Part shown: one piece after another, positions 45,660 through 57,303 of the stretch
How positions within the stretch are numbered: the first letter of the stretch is position 1
How the letters are laid out: each line of letters begins with the position of its first letter
DNA from: Astragalus membranaceus
Taxonomy: Eukaryota; Streptophyta; Magnoliopsida; Fabales; Fabaceae
DNA length: 64,000 nt
Assembly: GCA_039519185.1 (NCBI GenBank)
Contig: CM076846.1
Location: forward strand, 125,616,182-125,680,181
Direction: 5' to 3'
Notes under the pieces: model-generated
What the model was told of the DNA's origin: nothing
What the model saw: the letters and a program-made list of their open reading frames with translations, nothing else
Database searches by the model: none
Position numbers and translations under genes: made by a program

Positions 45660-45770
45660 GCAGCGTTAAAACTCTGGGCCAGCTATCCTGCCCCTCGAGG
45701 CACCTATAATGAGCGAGATATTAGTCACTGTTGTCCGTGCGGTGGATACCTAGGTTTACCCAAAAAAAAA
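45660..45770 (+). mobile_element. tRNA-derived SINE, 3' half (tail)
   Basis: Continues the SINE head of 3679-3761 after the Tat-A target duplication. It ends in GGTTTACCC and nine A, followed by the duplication AAAATCAATCATGCCAA (45767-45783). The whole SINE would be about 190 bp. Confidence 0.75.
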
Positions 45771-45783
45771 TCAATCATGCCAA

Positions 45784-46131
45784 CAAATCAATTGACACGT
45801 CCAAGGATATTTGATAGAACATACACAAAAAATAAATGAATATAAAAAGATTTACATTGTTCGACATCTTTTGCCTACATCCACATGAATGAATTAGAGC
45901 ATCTTCAATGATAAACCAATGATGAGTTGTTTAAGTGAAGTCTATGATGCCACATCATTTTTAAACAACTCGCTCTATCGAAACTCCAATAGTGAACTTC
46001 ACAAGCGCCACATAACCATCCACAGTGGCACTAAACGTGCCACATCATCAAAATCGACGGAGTTAACAATGCAACTTAACAACAAGGACTAACGTGACAG
46101 ACAGATTCAATATTCGAGGACCTTTTTGCAT
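45784..46131. other. Spacer with MITE-like fragment
   Basis: TTAAACAACTCGC ... ATAGTGAACTT (45960-46000) is nearly repeated at 47691-47732 on the far side of the MULE. GAGCATCTTCAATGAT looks like a MITE end but no partner was found. Confidence 0.35.
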
Positions 46132-46140
46132 TTTTATTTA

Positions 46141-47616
46141 GGGTTAAAGGTATCTTTCGTCCCTGCAAATATCACAATAATCCAGTTTCGTCCCTGTAAA
46201 AAAAAAGTTTTAAAACAGCCCTTGCAATTACCAAACGCTTCTAGTTTCGTCCTTGCTGTTAACTTTCCATCCAAAAAACTAACAGTTGCCACGTCATCAA
46301 CCCTTGCCCAAAAAAAAGTTTTAAAACAACCCTTGCAATTACCAAACGCTTCTAGTTTCGTCCCTGCTATTAACTATTCATCATCTTCAACCTCTTGATT
46401 GTCTTCTTCAAACCCAAATCCCATCAAATCTCCTTATTTCCTTACACAAAATCTCATTCTCACCACAAACACCAAATAATGACACAAAATCTCATTCTCA
46501 CAACAGGTTGGTGTTTGTGGTGAGAATGAGATTTGGTGTTTGTGGTGATTGCCAAATGAGATATATCTAGCGACATAAATATCCTAGTCCAAAGCGCAAA
46601 GGACCCTAGACACATGAATGTGTTGTTAAAAGTTAATAAGTATGTATTGATCTAGTAGCTCCTGCTTGTACACTTTTAAGAATGACTATGTTGTTAATCG
46701 TTAGAAATTATATTGTTAGGGGGTATGAGAAAGACCTATTGAGATTTTATATCCCATCAAGTTTGTGAATGTTTTAGATGTGAAATTCATGTTCTCATTA
46801 AGCAAGTATTTGGTGTAAGCTTATTTGGAATGCAACTATTTCCTATCTCTAGATTTCAACACATTCTTTTGGAAATGGATTCATAAAACATCCCATATGA
46901 TGACATTCTAATTTATGGAAGATCTATCATCATTTATGTTTGCAAACTATGGTGAATCATCTGCACACATCATTCTCCATTGCAATTATGTTGCTTACCT
47001 TTGGAATTGGTTTCATCAAACCTTTTAACTATTCCATTGATTTATCTAGTTCCCAAACTATTTCTCAGTTTGTAATAATGGGCATATATAGTTATCAATT
47101 CAATGATATTATTATGCTAGGTTCCATTGATTATTTATAAATATTGGGCTCTATGCTATTTAAATGATATTGAGGCATAACAAGTTAACTCATAAGTAAA
47201 TATATAAATATTATAATAATATCTTTGTTGCTTTCATTATAATGTTATATATATATTGACTCAATATAAAATGTCATTATTTGGTGTTTGTGGTGAGAAT
47301 GAGATTTTGTGTAAGGAAATAAGGAGATTTGATTGGATTTGGGTTTGAAGAAGACAATCAAGAGGTTGAAGATGATGAATAGTTAATAGCAGGGACGAAA
47401 CTAGAAGCGTTTGGTAATTGCAAGGGTTGTTTTAAAACTTTTTTTTGGGCAAGGGTTGATGACGTGGCAACTGTTAGTTTTTTGGATGGAAAGTTAACAG
47501 CAGGGACGAAACTAGAAGCATTTGGTAATTGCAATGGCTGTTTTAAAACTTTTTTTTTTACAGGGACGAAACTGGATTATTGTGATATTTGCAGGGACGA
47601 AACATACCTTTAACCC
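46141..47616. mobile_element. Non-autonomous Mutator-like element (MULE), 1476 bp
   Basis: Terminal inverted repeats of about 345 bp (46141-46483 and 47264-47616) begin GGGTTAAAGGTATCTTTCGT. Nine-bp duplications TTTTATTTA lie at 46132-46140 and 47617-47625; long TIRs with 9-bp duplications identify Mutator-like elements. Within each TIR a ~58-bp block (AGTTTTAAAAC...CTTGCTGTTAAC) is present twice. The middle (46484-47263) has no transposase and no recognised gene. Confidence 0.92.
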
Positions 47617-47914
47617 TTTTATTTAAGTGAATGACCAAATTGACAGTGAGTTACCCTTGAGGGATCAAAGTGGCTGTTTACCCATTTTTTAAACAACTCG
47701 CCTTATCTTTACTCTAATAGTGAACTTTCAATAACTTAAAATGAGTCCTACATCTCTTCTCACTTTTATATTTTTTTTATCTCGCTCGATCATTCAAATA
47801 TTATTCTTATTCCCAACTTTTTTAACTCAACTTTTCATCTTATTTATTTTAAGAAGCTATTAGCACTATAGTTTATTTGATTAACAAATGTTCATCTGCA
47901 ACGTTAGACTTCGA

Positions 47915-48170
47915 GAAATCGATGGAATTATAGAGTGGGAAAGTGGTGGACTACTCTAATTTGAGTATATTTGGGAATTTGGTTTTTCTTCATGTTAGAG
48001 AGGAAAAGCTTGAAGTCGAGTTGTGAGGTTTATGGTCACTAGGTATCCAAAGGTGTGAAGGGAACAAACTATGGAAGTTGGGTCATAGAGAGTCAAGATG
48101 CTTCATACACAGAGATATAACATTTGAAGAAATGATTCATTTAGCTAAATCATCATAATTGGAAGATTGT
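47915..48170 (+). pseudogene. Ty1-copia pol relic
   Basis: In shifting frames it reads FGNLVFLHVREEKLEV, then PKGVKGNKLWKLGHRESRCF and IHRDITFEEMIHL. This resembles the copia segment after the integrase core, where GxKGYRLW...SRDVxFDE is conserved. Several stops and frameshifts. No LTR attached. Confidence 0.45.
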
Positions 48171-49559
48171 GTAGATCTACTGATCTAAAGACATAGATGG
48201 ATGCAAGTGGATTTTCAATACAAAGGTAAGGTACATGGAAAGACTTATGGCTAAATGAATTACTCTGATTGAAGGGATCTATTAATTATACAATTGAGAA
48301 TAATCTCAAATAGGAAAACCATATATGTCAACTCGTGAATGGTCCACCTAACCTTCTCAACTGACACATCATTGCCACTGTTATTTTGATTTAAAAATAA
48401 TTAAAAAATCAATAATTAATTGTTAGTTATCGAACCATTTCCATTATTGTCAAACAAAAAAAGATTCCCATATTATCACTAATCCGAAATAGAACCATAT
48501 CTCATCCAATTAATCAAATTCCATATCTGAATTTTGAAATGATAAATAGCTGGCACCGTATTGCCATTTAAAACGTAAAAGCAAAAAAAAAAAGCTAAAC
48601 AATGTACAATTTTCAATATTCATAAATAGCTAAATAATAACAAATCAAATATGTTATTCGGAAACATACGCTCATACAAAAATCAATAAAACAAATACGA
48701 TTCTCAATGAATACCATAACTCTACCAGAAACCATTCTACTCTCAATAGAAATATACAAGTTGTCATACAAACAAAAAATATAATTATAATCCAGTAATG
48801 AAAAAAAGAATCACAACATATGAATTTAATAACAATTCCAACATGGACTTTTAATAAAGAATTCTTTTTTTGGTCAAAAAAAAATAAAGAATTCTTTTTT
48901 GGGTCTAAAACCCCGGTTTCAGACTCATTTATATCCCACATATTTTTTAAACCACAAAGTCAGGCAATCCTTTCAAATTTCATCATCTCTTCCCCTTTTC
49001 CATTATATCTGATTCGGTTTCAGATATTTCCCTGCACAAAACATTAATTCATAATCAATAGTTGTAGAATATTCCCAATTCTCAATTCTCAATTCCCAAT
49101 ATAACTACACTCAATATGGTAGCCAACTAAAATCATGCTCAATTTGAAATATGCAATATAAATAATCTTGACAAGACATCTAATAACCCATAAATAACCT
49201 GCAATGAATATGAGAATATTTAAACCACAATTTTTTTTTGATATAACAATAATATTGGTAAAATCACAAACCATATCCCTCACTCTCTTCTTCTTCACGC
49301 AAAGTAGAATTTCATCGTGCGTTCGTTCTTTAACCTTTCTTTTCGTTTTTCAGAATTGGCATTTGATGTGAAAGGGAGATGAGGCGAAGAGAGATCACAT
49401 ACAAAGAGAGAGAAGGGTGGTGCCAGCATGCCTTCATCGTCGTAGGAGACACTATACACGAAGCTAGCAGCGATGATGGTGTTGTTTTACTAATCCTGAT
49501 TCCATAGTCTTAAATACTTGTAATTAGTTTTTTTGTTATAAAATTGAAACCCTAAAAAC
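48171..49559. other. AT-rich spacer, nothing recognised
   Basis: Contains a short duplicated AAAGAATTCTTTTTTxGGTC (48857-48904). No gene, terminal repeat or RNA feature seen. Confidence 0.45.
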
Positions 49560-49691
49560 GAAATTACAAAGGGTAAAACGAATAGGTTGTTAAATCAGTT
49601 GAGCTGAGAGTTTGTTAGTAACAAACTCTCTGAATCAGTTCACAAACATGTATATATACATACTCATACATCAAAGAAAAAATATAGAAGA
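49560..49691 (+). repeat. Short LTR-like fragment (copia-type?)
   Basis: Contains the perfect hairpin GAGAGTTTGTT-AGT-AACAAACTCTC (49608-49632) and a TATATATAC box, resembling other small LTR-like pieces at 51890-52030 and 59141-59400. Ends unclear. Confidence 0.3.
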
Positions 49692-50126
49692 ACAGGAGCA
49701 ACACTGTTCTCACTAGTATATGGAATGGAAGCAGTTCTTCCCATCGAAGTTGAAATACCCTCTCTGCGGGTGCTAATGGAAACAAAATTAGAGGAGGCAG
49801 AATGGGTTCAAGCTCGTCTAGATCAGTTGAACCTCATAGAGGAAAAGAGAGTAATTTCTTTGTGTCATGGGCAGTTGTACCAGCAAAGAATGAAGAAGGC
49901 CTATGATAAGAAAGTTCGGCCCCGCCAGTTTCAAGAAGGAGATTTCGTGCTCAAGAAAATTTTGCCTATCCAAAAGGATTCCCGTGGGAAATGGACCCCT
50001 AACTATGAAGGACCTTATGTGGTAAAGAAAGCATTTTCTGGAGGAGCCTTAATTCTCACAAAAATGGACGGTGAAGACCTCTCACTCCCAATGAACTCAG
50101 ATGCAGTTAAGAAGTACTATGCCTAA
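49692..50126 (+). pseudogene. INT: Ogre integrase C-terminal fragment
   Basis: The frame extends upstream of the ATG at 49725 (TGATLFSLVYGMEAVLP), so that ATG is internal. Then IPSLRVLMETKLEEAEWVQA, KKAYDKKVRPRQFQEGDFVL and the GPY module KWTPNYEGPYVVKKAFSGGA, ending SDAVKKYYA and TAA. This is the standard end of Ogre pol. It differs from the Tat-A integrase tail at 38500, so two distinct Tat/Ogre families are present. Unbroken but lacking the catalytic core. Confidence 0.88.
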
Positions 50127-51558
50127 AGAAATATATGAAAAAAGAGAAAGATGAGCCAAGCAAAAATGAGCTCGCTAGGTTGAAAATCCGAAAGGGCGGC
50201 CTAGGCAAAAATTAGAGCGATCCGGTGGATTGAAAACTCTAAAGAGCAATCCAGGCAAAAATTAGGGTCAAAAAGTTGGACTTTGAACGGATGCAAAGGC
50301 AATCAGTACCTCCGAAAGTTGGATGATGAATGCTCAAGGTCATGTGAATGGGTGATTGGCATTGTTACTTCAAATATACAAACAATCAAAAGATCTGTTC
50401 TTTCCTTTGTAGTTTAAACTCTCAATGTAATTTTCGGCCAGTGTGACCTTCTGCGCACTTGGTTTCCATTTGAATATTAAACACTTTATTTATTCTCTCA
50501 TTTCCCTATTTGATTTAAAATGATGTTTTATGGTAAATGATACTGAATTGTGGAACATGTGCATGATCAAAAGCATTACAATCATTACGAAATTTCTAAA
50601 AATCACAAAAAGGAGATGATCCCTCATAAAATTGCAAAGAGGACAAATGCATGATCACTTCAAACAATAAATCACAATAGCCCGCACTTCAGTACCACTA
50701 CTTTGGGCAATCTCCATATCTCACGCCGAAAGTCCCGCGAGTTGATGGGATCAGCAAAAGAGTCAAGAAAGAGCAAAAGAGCAAAAGAGTCAAAAAGAGC
50801 AAAAGAGAAAAGCAAGAGAGTCAAGAAAGAGCAAAAAGAGTCAAAAAAGAAAAGAACTAAAAGCAAAAAGAAAAAAGTCATTCCACATTTCATCCATCAT
50901 ACCACCAGATACCAATCATTGTACATGCTTACACTACATGCACGCATACACCATTCATTGCATCCTTAGACGCGCTCAAATATAGATATTATTTATCTGC
51001 CAAGATAGATTCAAATTATAATGTTAGCACTGAGTCTAGCACCAGTCCCTTGGACCCCCAGCGGTCCCTCAGATCCCTAGTGCTCCTTTAGACCTCCATC
51101 AGACCATCAATCCAGATCGCACGTCGCGTTATCGAGCAACCGACGGATCATCCGACCCCAGGTCCTTCAGACTAGCTGTGTCACGCTAAGGCATAGTGGA
51201 CGTCCTTCGTGGTCAATATATCAGTTCTAGACCTGATCTTGATCCTAATGGACGCTCGAAAAAGGCTACCCCCAAGCAGACCGTTTTACTAGTACCGTTG
51301 CTAGTTGGCGCTCCATCAGACCATCTTGGTCCGTCAAGGACCAGGAAGCCCCTCAGACCCCGTCGGTCCTTCAGTTTAACTCCAATCAATGCGTCAAGCA
51401 TCAATTGTGAATTAGACCTTCAGAGCCTCAGTGCTCCTTCAGATCCCTAGTGATCCCTATTTACCGTGTTTTAAGACAAAATTAGTGTTCTTTATCTTTA
51501 TTTCTATTTTACTTTGAAAATTTGAAAAAACCTTCAAATTTCTGAGCAAAATATAAAT
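50127..51558 (+). other. Ogre 3' untranslated region
   Basis: Holds the paired GC-rich module (50168-50268), a purine-rich AAAGAGTCAAGAAAGAGC repeat (50750-50880) and CAG/CCTCAGACC-type repeats with GTCCxTCAGA motifs (51040-51450). No gene recognised. Confidence 0.6.
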
Positions 51559-51571
51559 AAAGAGGGGCAGT
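51559..51571 (+). promoter_or_regulatory. Ogre polypurine tract
   Basis: AAAGAGGGGCAGT directly before the LTR start TGTCATACCC. Confidence 0.85.
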
Positions 51572-53975
51572 TGTCATACCCTAATTTTGTCCGATAGACT
51601 AATGCAAACCGTTTTAATTTGCACGCGGGTCGCTTCTAATCATTCACGCATTTTTGTTCTCGCTGTTCCACGTGTTATTAATTATGCACGCATCTTTGCT
51701 CTCATCGCAGAAGCACGTTCGTGTCTCGTCATATACGAATGTTTATCTTGGTGCTAATTATTTATTGTTACTATGATTATTGTTATTTAGTTTAATTTAT
51801 TATTATAGAAAAAATATAATGAAAAAAATCAGATTTGAATATTGCTTTTATTATAATCAGCTTTTTTACAAAAAAGGGTACAACCAAAGAAGTCAATCTA
51901 GTAACTATTTTACCACTTATGGTTAAATTGATAACTAAGGCAGTTATTAGCTAAACTGTATATATATACATTCTGAGATGTAATAACTGATTCATTGATT
52001 CCATTCATTTTCAATAAAGTGTTTTTCTCCAAGATTCCAATGAGTCCCTTTCTCTCTATGGCTCACAATGTGATTCATTACTCTATCAAAAATAAAAGCA
52101 AAATGGTACAAAATTTTGAAAACAAAAATAAAAAAGGAGGGACAGCATGCGATGCTGCCTGTTGCTGCTATAGTGGAAAATATTTTGAGCTACAAGACTC
52201 AACCTCCTTTCATCTTGTCCCTTTGCTTTTTGCATTTTCGGCAAAAACACTTCAGTCCAGCCCTTGCTGCTTGTGTCTTTTCAGTAGCTGTTGTGCTTTG
52301 GTCCCCAAGAGATTTGCTCCCCTGCTTCTACACCACACCTACACCACATTTCTTTGACTATAAATACTAGTGAACAGTGATAGAAAAGGAGGCGGTAACA
52401 GATAGCAAAATACCATTATAGAGCAAAAAAAAACTAAAACTCGACATGAGTTTTAGTTCATAGAGGCAGTTCTAAGAAGGGGGAAAACATAGAACAAAGA
52501 GAGAAAAAATATTCAGAAATCACTTAAAAAAGATTAGGGCTTCGGAGAAATTTCAGAAGCTGGCAAAAAGGTTGGTTAAATTCGTTTGTTTTAAAATCAC
52601 GTTTTTTAGTTCATTGCTAGAATAGTTCAAAAATCTGACATGTAAATATTAGAAATATTTATAATCAATACTGAAAAAATGTTGAAAATAAGTATAATAT
52701 AGAAGGAGAGTACAAAACAAATAGGAATTAGTGTATAGGAGTTCTTGTTGTTACCGTCACAGAAATAGAATACAGGTTTATTTGCAAACATGGGTTTACT
52801 TAGATAATAGAAATCCATCCAAGAGAAAATCAATAGAAAATAAATTGTATAATCAAGGTGATGAGATGATAGGTGTAAGAAAGAGACAAAAAAACGAACC
52901 TTCGGCCACTGTATACGATGTCGCCGTCGCCATCACCATCATAGGCGCGGTTTTCTTAAAAAACTCGCCGTTCAACACGTTCGCAGCCTTCGATCGTCTT
53001 CCCCGGCATACACATCGTCGCGTGCTCCCTCATCGCCGTCGAGCGAGACCGGAGCTTGGTCCGGTGACACTCCGTCATCCGTCTTCCTCCTTCATGCCGT
53101 CGTAGCTGGACCGACGTCGTCCCCTCTCTATCACTGTCACGCTCCTCTTTCTTCCTCTCCCCCTCCCGTTCACACACTCTCTCTCTCTCTCTCCAATGAA
53201 TCCTCTCCTTGATTTGGCAAAAAAACCGTCCCATACCACAAAAAAAAAAATTACCTAAATACTACACTTTCTACATTATATACCAAAGTAACCCACTTTT
53301 TTTTAAGTGGAGAACTCGCCCCCCACCAAACCGAGTTCTAAACTTAAATTTTGAATTTTTTATTTATTTGTAGTTCAGAACTCGCCCCCCACCAGGGAGA
53401 GTTCTGCACTGCGTTTTTTTATTTTTTTTAATTTCTTATATTTAATTTGATTAAATTGTAAATTAATTTAATTTAATTTCAAAAATTAATTTAAATAATT
53501 TGAATAATTAGTAAACTTATTTATAAAGTAATTGCGGTAATAATTACGGTAAAAAATGAAGATATTAAAAATTGGAACAGAATTTAATATAGGATAATTA
53601 CGGTATATTCTCGAGACATTTTTTTTCTTAGAAATCACTAGAATTTTTCTATTGTCTACCTTTGGTTGGACCCCATGGAAACTTATGGAATCAATTGGAC
53701 ACAAATTTCGAAGCAGTAAAATTCTTGCATCGTTGGAAAGGTCCGTTTGAAATTTGAAGCCATTTGAAGGGAACAAATACTCCTATTTCAGAAATAGTTT
53801 GCGTTGAACAGTGAAAGAAAAGCGATAGCGTGTCAAGTAAGCTAAACACACTGTCATCGTGGAGTCATGTCAAGTCCTTTCATTAGAGAAAAGCGGGAAT
53901 CATTCCAGTAATTCTCTTTCTTCTCTACTGTTTCTGTCATCGGAGTTGTTTTAACTGCAGTTGCGGTGATAGATC

Positions 53976-54340
53976 ATGGCGGAGCAACTTGTAGTTCTTC
54001 CGCCACCGGTAGAGGATTTAATAGAGAGAATCTGTAAGGAGCAGTCGCTACTTCCACTCGATTGAAATTCTCAGCACAATTTCAAAATCAAAAACAATCC
54101 GAAGTCTCGGTGGCTACATTATGTTCATGCTCCAAAAGTCTTCATCCTCTCCGTCGAAACCTTCTCCGTTGAAACCTTCTCCGTCGAAACCTTCTCCGTC
54201 TCCTCCTTCGCTGGTAGCGGAAACGGCCGCGACAGCACATTCTACTACTTCTGATGTTCTTTCTGCTGTTGAGTTATGCTGGAAGGTAGCTAACTACTTA
54301 ATCTCTTCTTTTTCTTTGCTTTGCTTTGAGTTCGACTAAA
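53976..54340 (+). pseudogene. Host gene fragment captured by the MULE (possibly RDR3/4/5-like N-terminus)
   Basis: ATG at 53976 opens MAEQLVVLPPPVEDLIERIC, then KEQSLLPLD and a stop at 54062. A second block in the next frame reads EILSTISKSKTIRSLGGYIM, followed by a Pro/Ser/Lys repeat (SPSKPSPSPPS) and a possible donor AAG|GTAGC at 54282. The E-x-L-I-x-R-I-C-x-E-Q...PLD start followed by a repeat-of-Ile/Leu helix resembles the N-terminus of plant RNA-dependent RNA polymerases of the RDR3/4/5 group. That match is from memory and tentative. A piece between the two blocks appears deleted. Confidence 0.45.
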
Positions 54341-54771
54341 GTTGTGGTTGCGATTTTGTTTCAGTGCAGTTACAACAAAAATAACTGCCCTAACCGCAAT
54401 GTCAACTAGTCACATTTACTACTACTGTTCTTTTCGTATTAGTCTTTTAAATCAATTCATGTCTTTTAGTATTACTTTGTGACACTTAAATTTATATTTT
54501 TTTAAAATAATTAAATTTAGTATTTATACTTTACTAGTTATTCTAATTATTTAAATTAATTATTGTAATTAAATTAAATTAATTTATATTTTAATCAAAC
54601 TAAATATAAGAATTTTAAAAAATAAAAAAACGCAGGTCAGAACTCTCCTTGGTGGGGGGCGAGTTCTGAACTAGAAATAAAAAAAATTTGGAAAATTTTA
54701 GTTTAGAAAGTTGGGTGGTGGGGGGCGAGTTCTCCACTTAAAAAAAAGGTGGGTTACTTTGGTATCTAATA

Positions 54772-56898
54772 TCTATTTATACTAATACACTACCTATGAA
54801 CTACCATTATTAGCCTCTTTCACTAATTGCCACCTATCCTTTCTAATACAACAACAAAGGATATTAATGTCTTTTTATGGAACACTAACTAATTTTTTTT
54901 TCATTTTTCCCAATAATGTCTTTTCTCATCTTTACTTTTCACTTTTCTCTTACACTCTCTTTCTTCCTTTTTTCTCTTTTTTCTTACACTCTCTTTCCTC
55001 ATTTTCACTTTTCTTTTACACTCTCTTTCTTTTTTTTTTCTTTTTACTTTACTTTTCCCATAAATAATTATTCTTTTTCTCCTATCACTTCACTTTAATT
55101 CTTTTGACTAAATTTATACAAACACTACTTTAATTAAAAAACTAAATTTCTAAATTTATACAAACACTGTTTTAATTAAAAAATTTGAAGACTTAATGAC
55201 TATTTAAATTAGTAATTAATACTTAAAACAAATATCTCTTATTGATAATCTAATATCTAACTTTTATTATCTACTATAATCTACTAATCAACTAAAATAA
55301 TCAATTGAAACTACGAGATAACTGCACTGATAAATAAAAAACACGGGATAACTGTAGTGATATATAAAAAAACACGGGATTAATATTTACCATTGATATT
55401 TATAATTTTTTTTGACAATTTATAATTAATATTTACCATTGATAATTATAATTTTGGAAAACTACTATAAAACTACTATCTAAAAAACCACGTGATAACT
55501 GCAATAATCTACTATAATCTACTATAATATATTGATCAACTCAAATAATCTAATATAAAAATACGGGATAACTGCAATAATCTACTAATCAACTCAAATA
55601 ATCAATTGAAACTATGAGATAACTGCAATGATATATAAAAACACACGGGATAACTACACAAATATATAAAAAGACAAATGATTAATATTTGTCATTGATA
55701 ATTAAATTTTTAGAAGACTACTATAAACCAACTATCTATAAAACAATAATATTTAATGACTATTTAAACTACTGATTAATATTTAAAATAAATATTTCTT
55801 ATTGATAATCTACTATCTCTCTTTTACTATTTACTATAATCTATTAATCAACTAAAATAATTAATTGAAACTACGAGATAACTGCACTGATATATAAAAA
55901 AACACGAGATTAATATTTGTCATTGATAATTAAATTTTTTGAAACCTACTACTACAAACCTACTATCTAAAAAATAAGCAGGCTTAATGACTATTTAAAT
56001 TACTAATTAATATTTAAAACAATTATTTCTTATTGATAATCTACCATCTGACAAATTTACTATCTACTATAATCTACTATCAAATAAAAAATCAATTGAA
56101 ACTACTAGATAATTGCACAGATATATAAAAAATATGGGGATAACTGCAGTGATATATAAAAAAACACGGGATTAATATTTGTCATTGATAATTATAGTTT
56201 TTGAAAACTACTATCTAAAAAAACAAGAAGGCTTAATGACTATTTAAACTGATTAATATTTAAAACACACGCGACAAATATTTGTCACTAATACCTAAAA
56301 AAGGACAAATAATTGTTACTGATATATAAAAAAAACACGGGATAAATATTTGTTATTGATAATCTACTATCTATCTTTCCCTATCTACAATAATCTACTA
56401 ATCAACTCAAATAATCAATTGAAACTATGAGATAACTGCACTGATACATATAAAAACACTGGACAACTGCACTGATATATAAAAAAATACGGGGATAATT
56501 GCAATGATATATATAAAAACACGGGATAGTTGCACAGATATATAAAAAAACATGGGATAACAACACTGATATATAAAAACAAACGGGATAAATGCACATA
56601 TTGTTTTTAAATGATAATTTTACATTTTTAGTTTTAATATTTATCAATTTTTTATTTGAAACTCCTTTTTTATCTACTTTAAATTTTTCTTTATTTTCAC
56701 GGGGTAATGTTCAGACTATTTAAATACTGTCTAAATTCATTCCTAAAAAGAACACGACAGCACCTGTCCGTATGCAAGTCATCATCTATATTTTACAATT
56801 GATTTTAGATTAATGAGATTTCAAACTAACGTTTCTATTTGAGATAATCGTATGATGTAACGCGATCGGCCCGTGCGGATGCACGGGTATAGTACTAG
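54772..56898 (+). mobile_element. Non-autonomous Helitron, 2127 bp
   Basis: Starts TCTATTTATACTAATA after an A and ends in a 7-bp GC hairpin CCCGTGC-GGAT-GCACGGG (56870-56887), 10 bases, CTAG (ending 56898) before a T. This is the standard plant Helitron signature (5' TC, 3' hairpin then CTRR, insertion between A and T, no target duplication). The flanks on both sides continue the MULE right TIR, giving a clean empty site by comparison with the left TIR. Interior is AT-rich, made of imperfect repeats of ATAACTGCACTGATATATAA and TAATCTACTAATCAACT. No Rep/helicase. Confidence 0.9.
56870..56898 (+). terminator. Helitron 3'-terminal hairpin and CTAG end
   Basis: Stem CCCGTGC/GCACGGG with a GGAT loop, ten bases from the CTAG end. 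It serves as the rolling-circle replication stop signal in Helitrons. Confidence 0.85.
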
Positions 56899-57303
56899 TA
56901 TAAAGTAGAAAGTGTAGTATTTAGGTAAAAAAAATATTTTTTTGGTATGGAATGGTTTTTTTGCCCCTTGATTTCTCTCCCTTTCCTTTTTCATTCTAAA
57001 CCCACTCTCTCTGTTATGTGTGTGCGGCGCAAGAGGAGGGAAACAAAAGATTAGGGTTTCAATAATTAAGTTGCCTTACATATATACCATCAATTAACAT
57101 TTATTTTATTTTAAAATTAAAAAACATCAGATTAATTTTCACACCATCCTTTTTTATAACACATCACCCCTTACATCGGTCCATCCCCACAGGCCAGTGC
57201 TTTGCTACTACTGAACGCACCCCCTTTTTAATAATACAACCCCTATTTCTAATTGCACCCTTTTCTTTTATTTTTTACAACCCACCTCGTTATTTCAATT
57301 TTT

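Larger units (their letters stand above)
53216..56965. mobile_element. Mutator-like element carrying a gene fragment (Pack-MULE type), split by a Helitron
   Basis: Nine-bp duplications CCTTGATTT lie at 53207-53215 and 56966-56974. Ends are GGCAAAAAAACC and GGTTTTTTTGCC. Inverted terminal repeats of about 280 bp: left 53216-53500; right about 54490-54771 continued at 56899-56965 because a Helitron sits in it. Each TIR has two GAACTCGCCCCCCACCA motifs. The interior (53510-54480) is unique and contains a coding-like host fragment. No transposase. Confidence 0.88.

Noticed and set aside
52731..53105. 124-codon frame as a gene
   Set aside because: Lies inside the Ogre 3' LTR; the Arg/Pro-rich stretch comes from GTC/CGT-rich LTR sequence.
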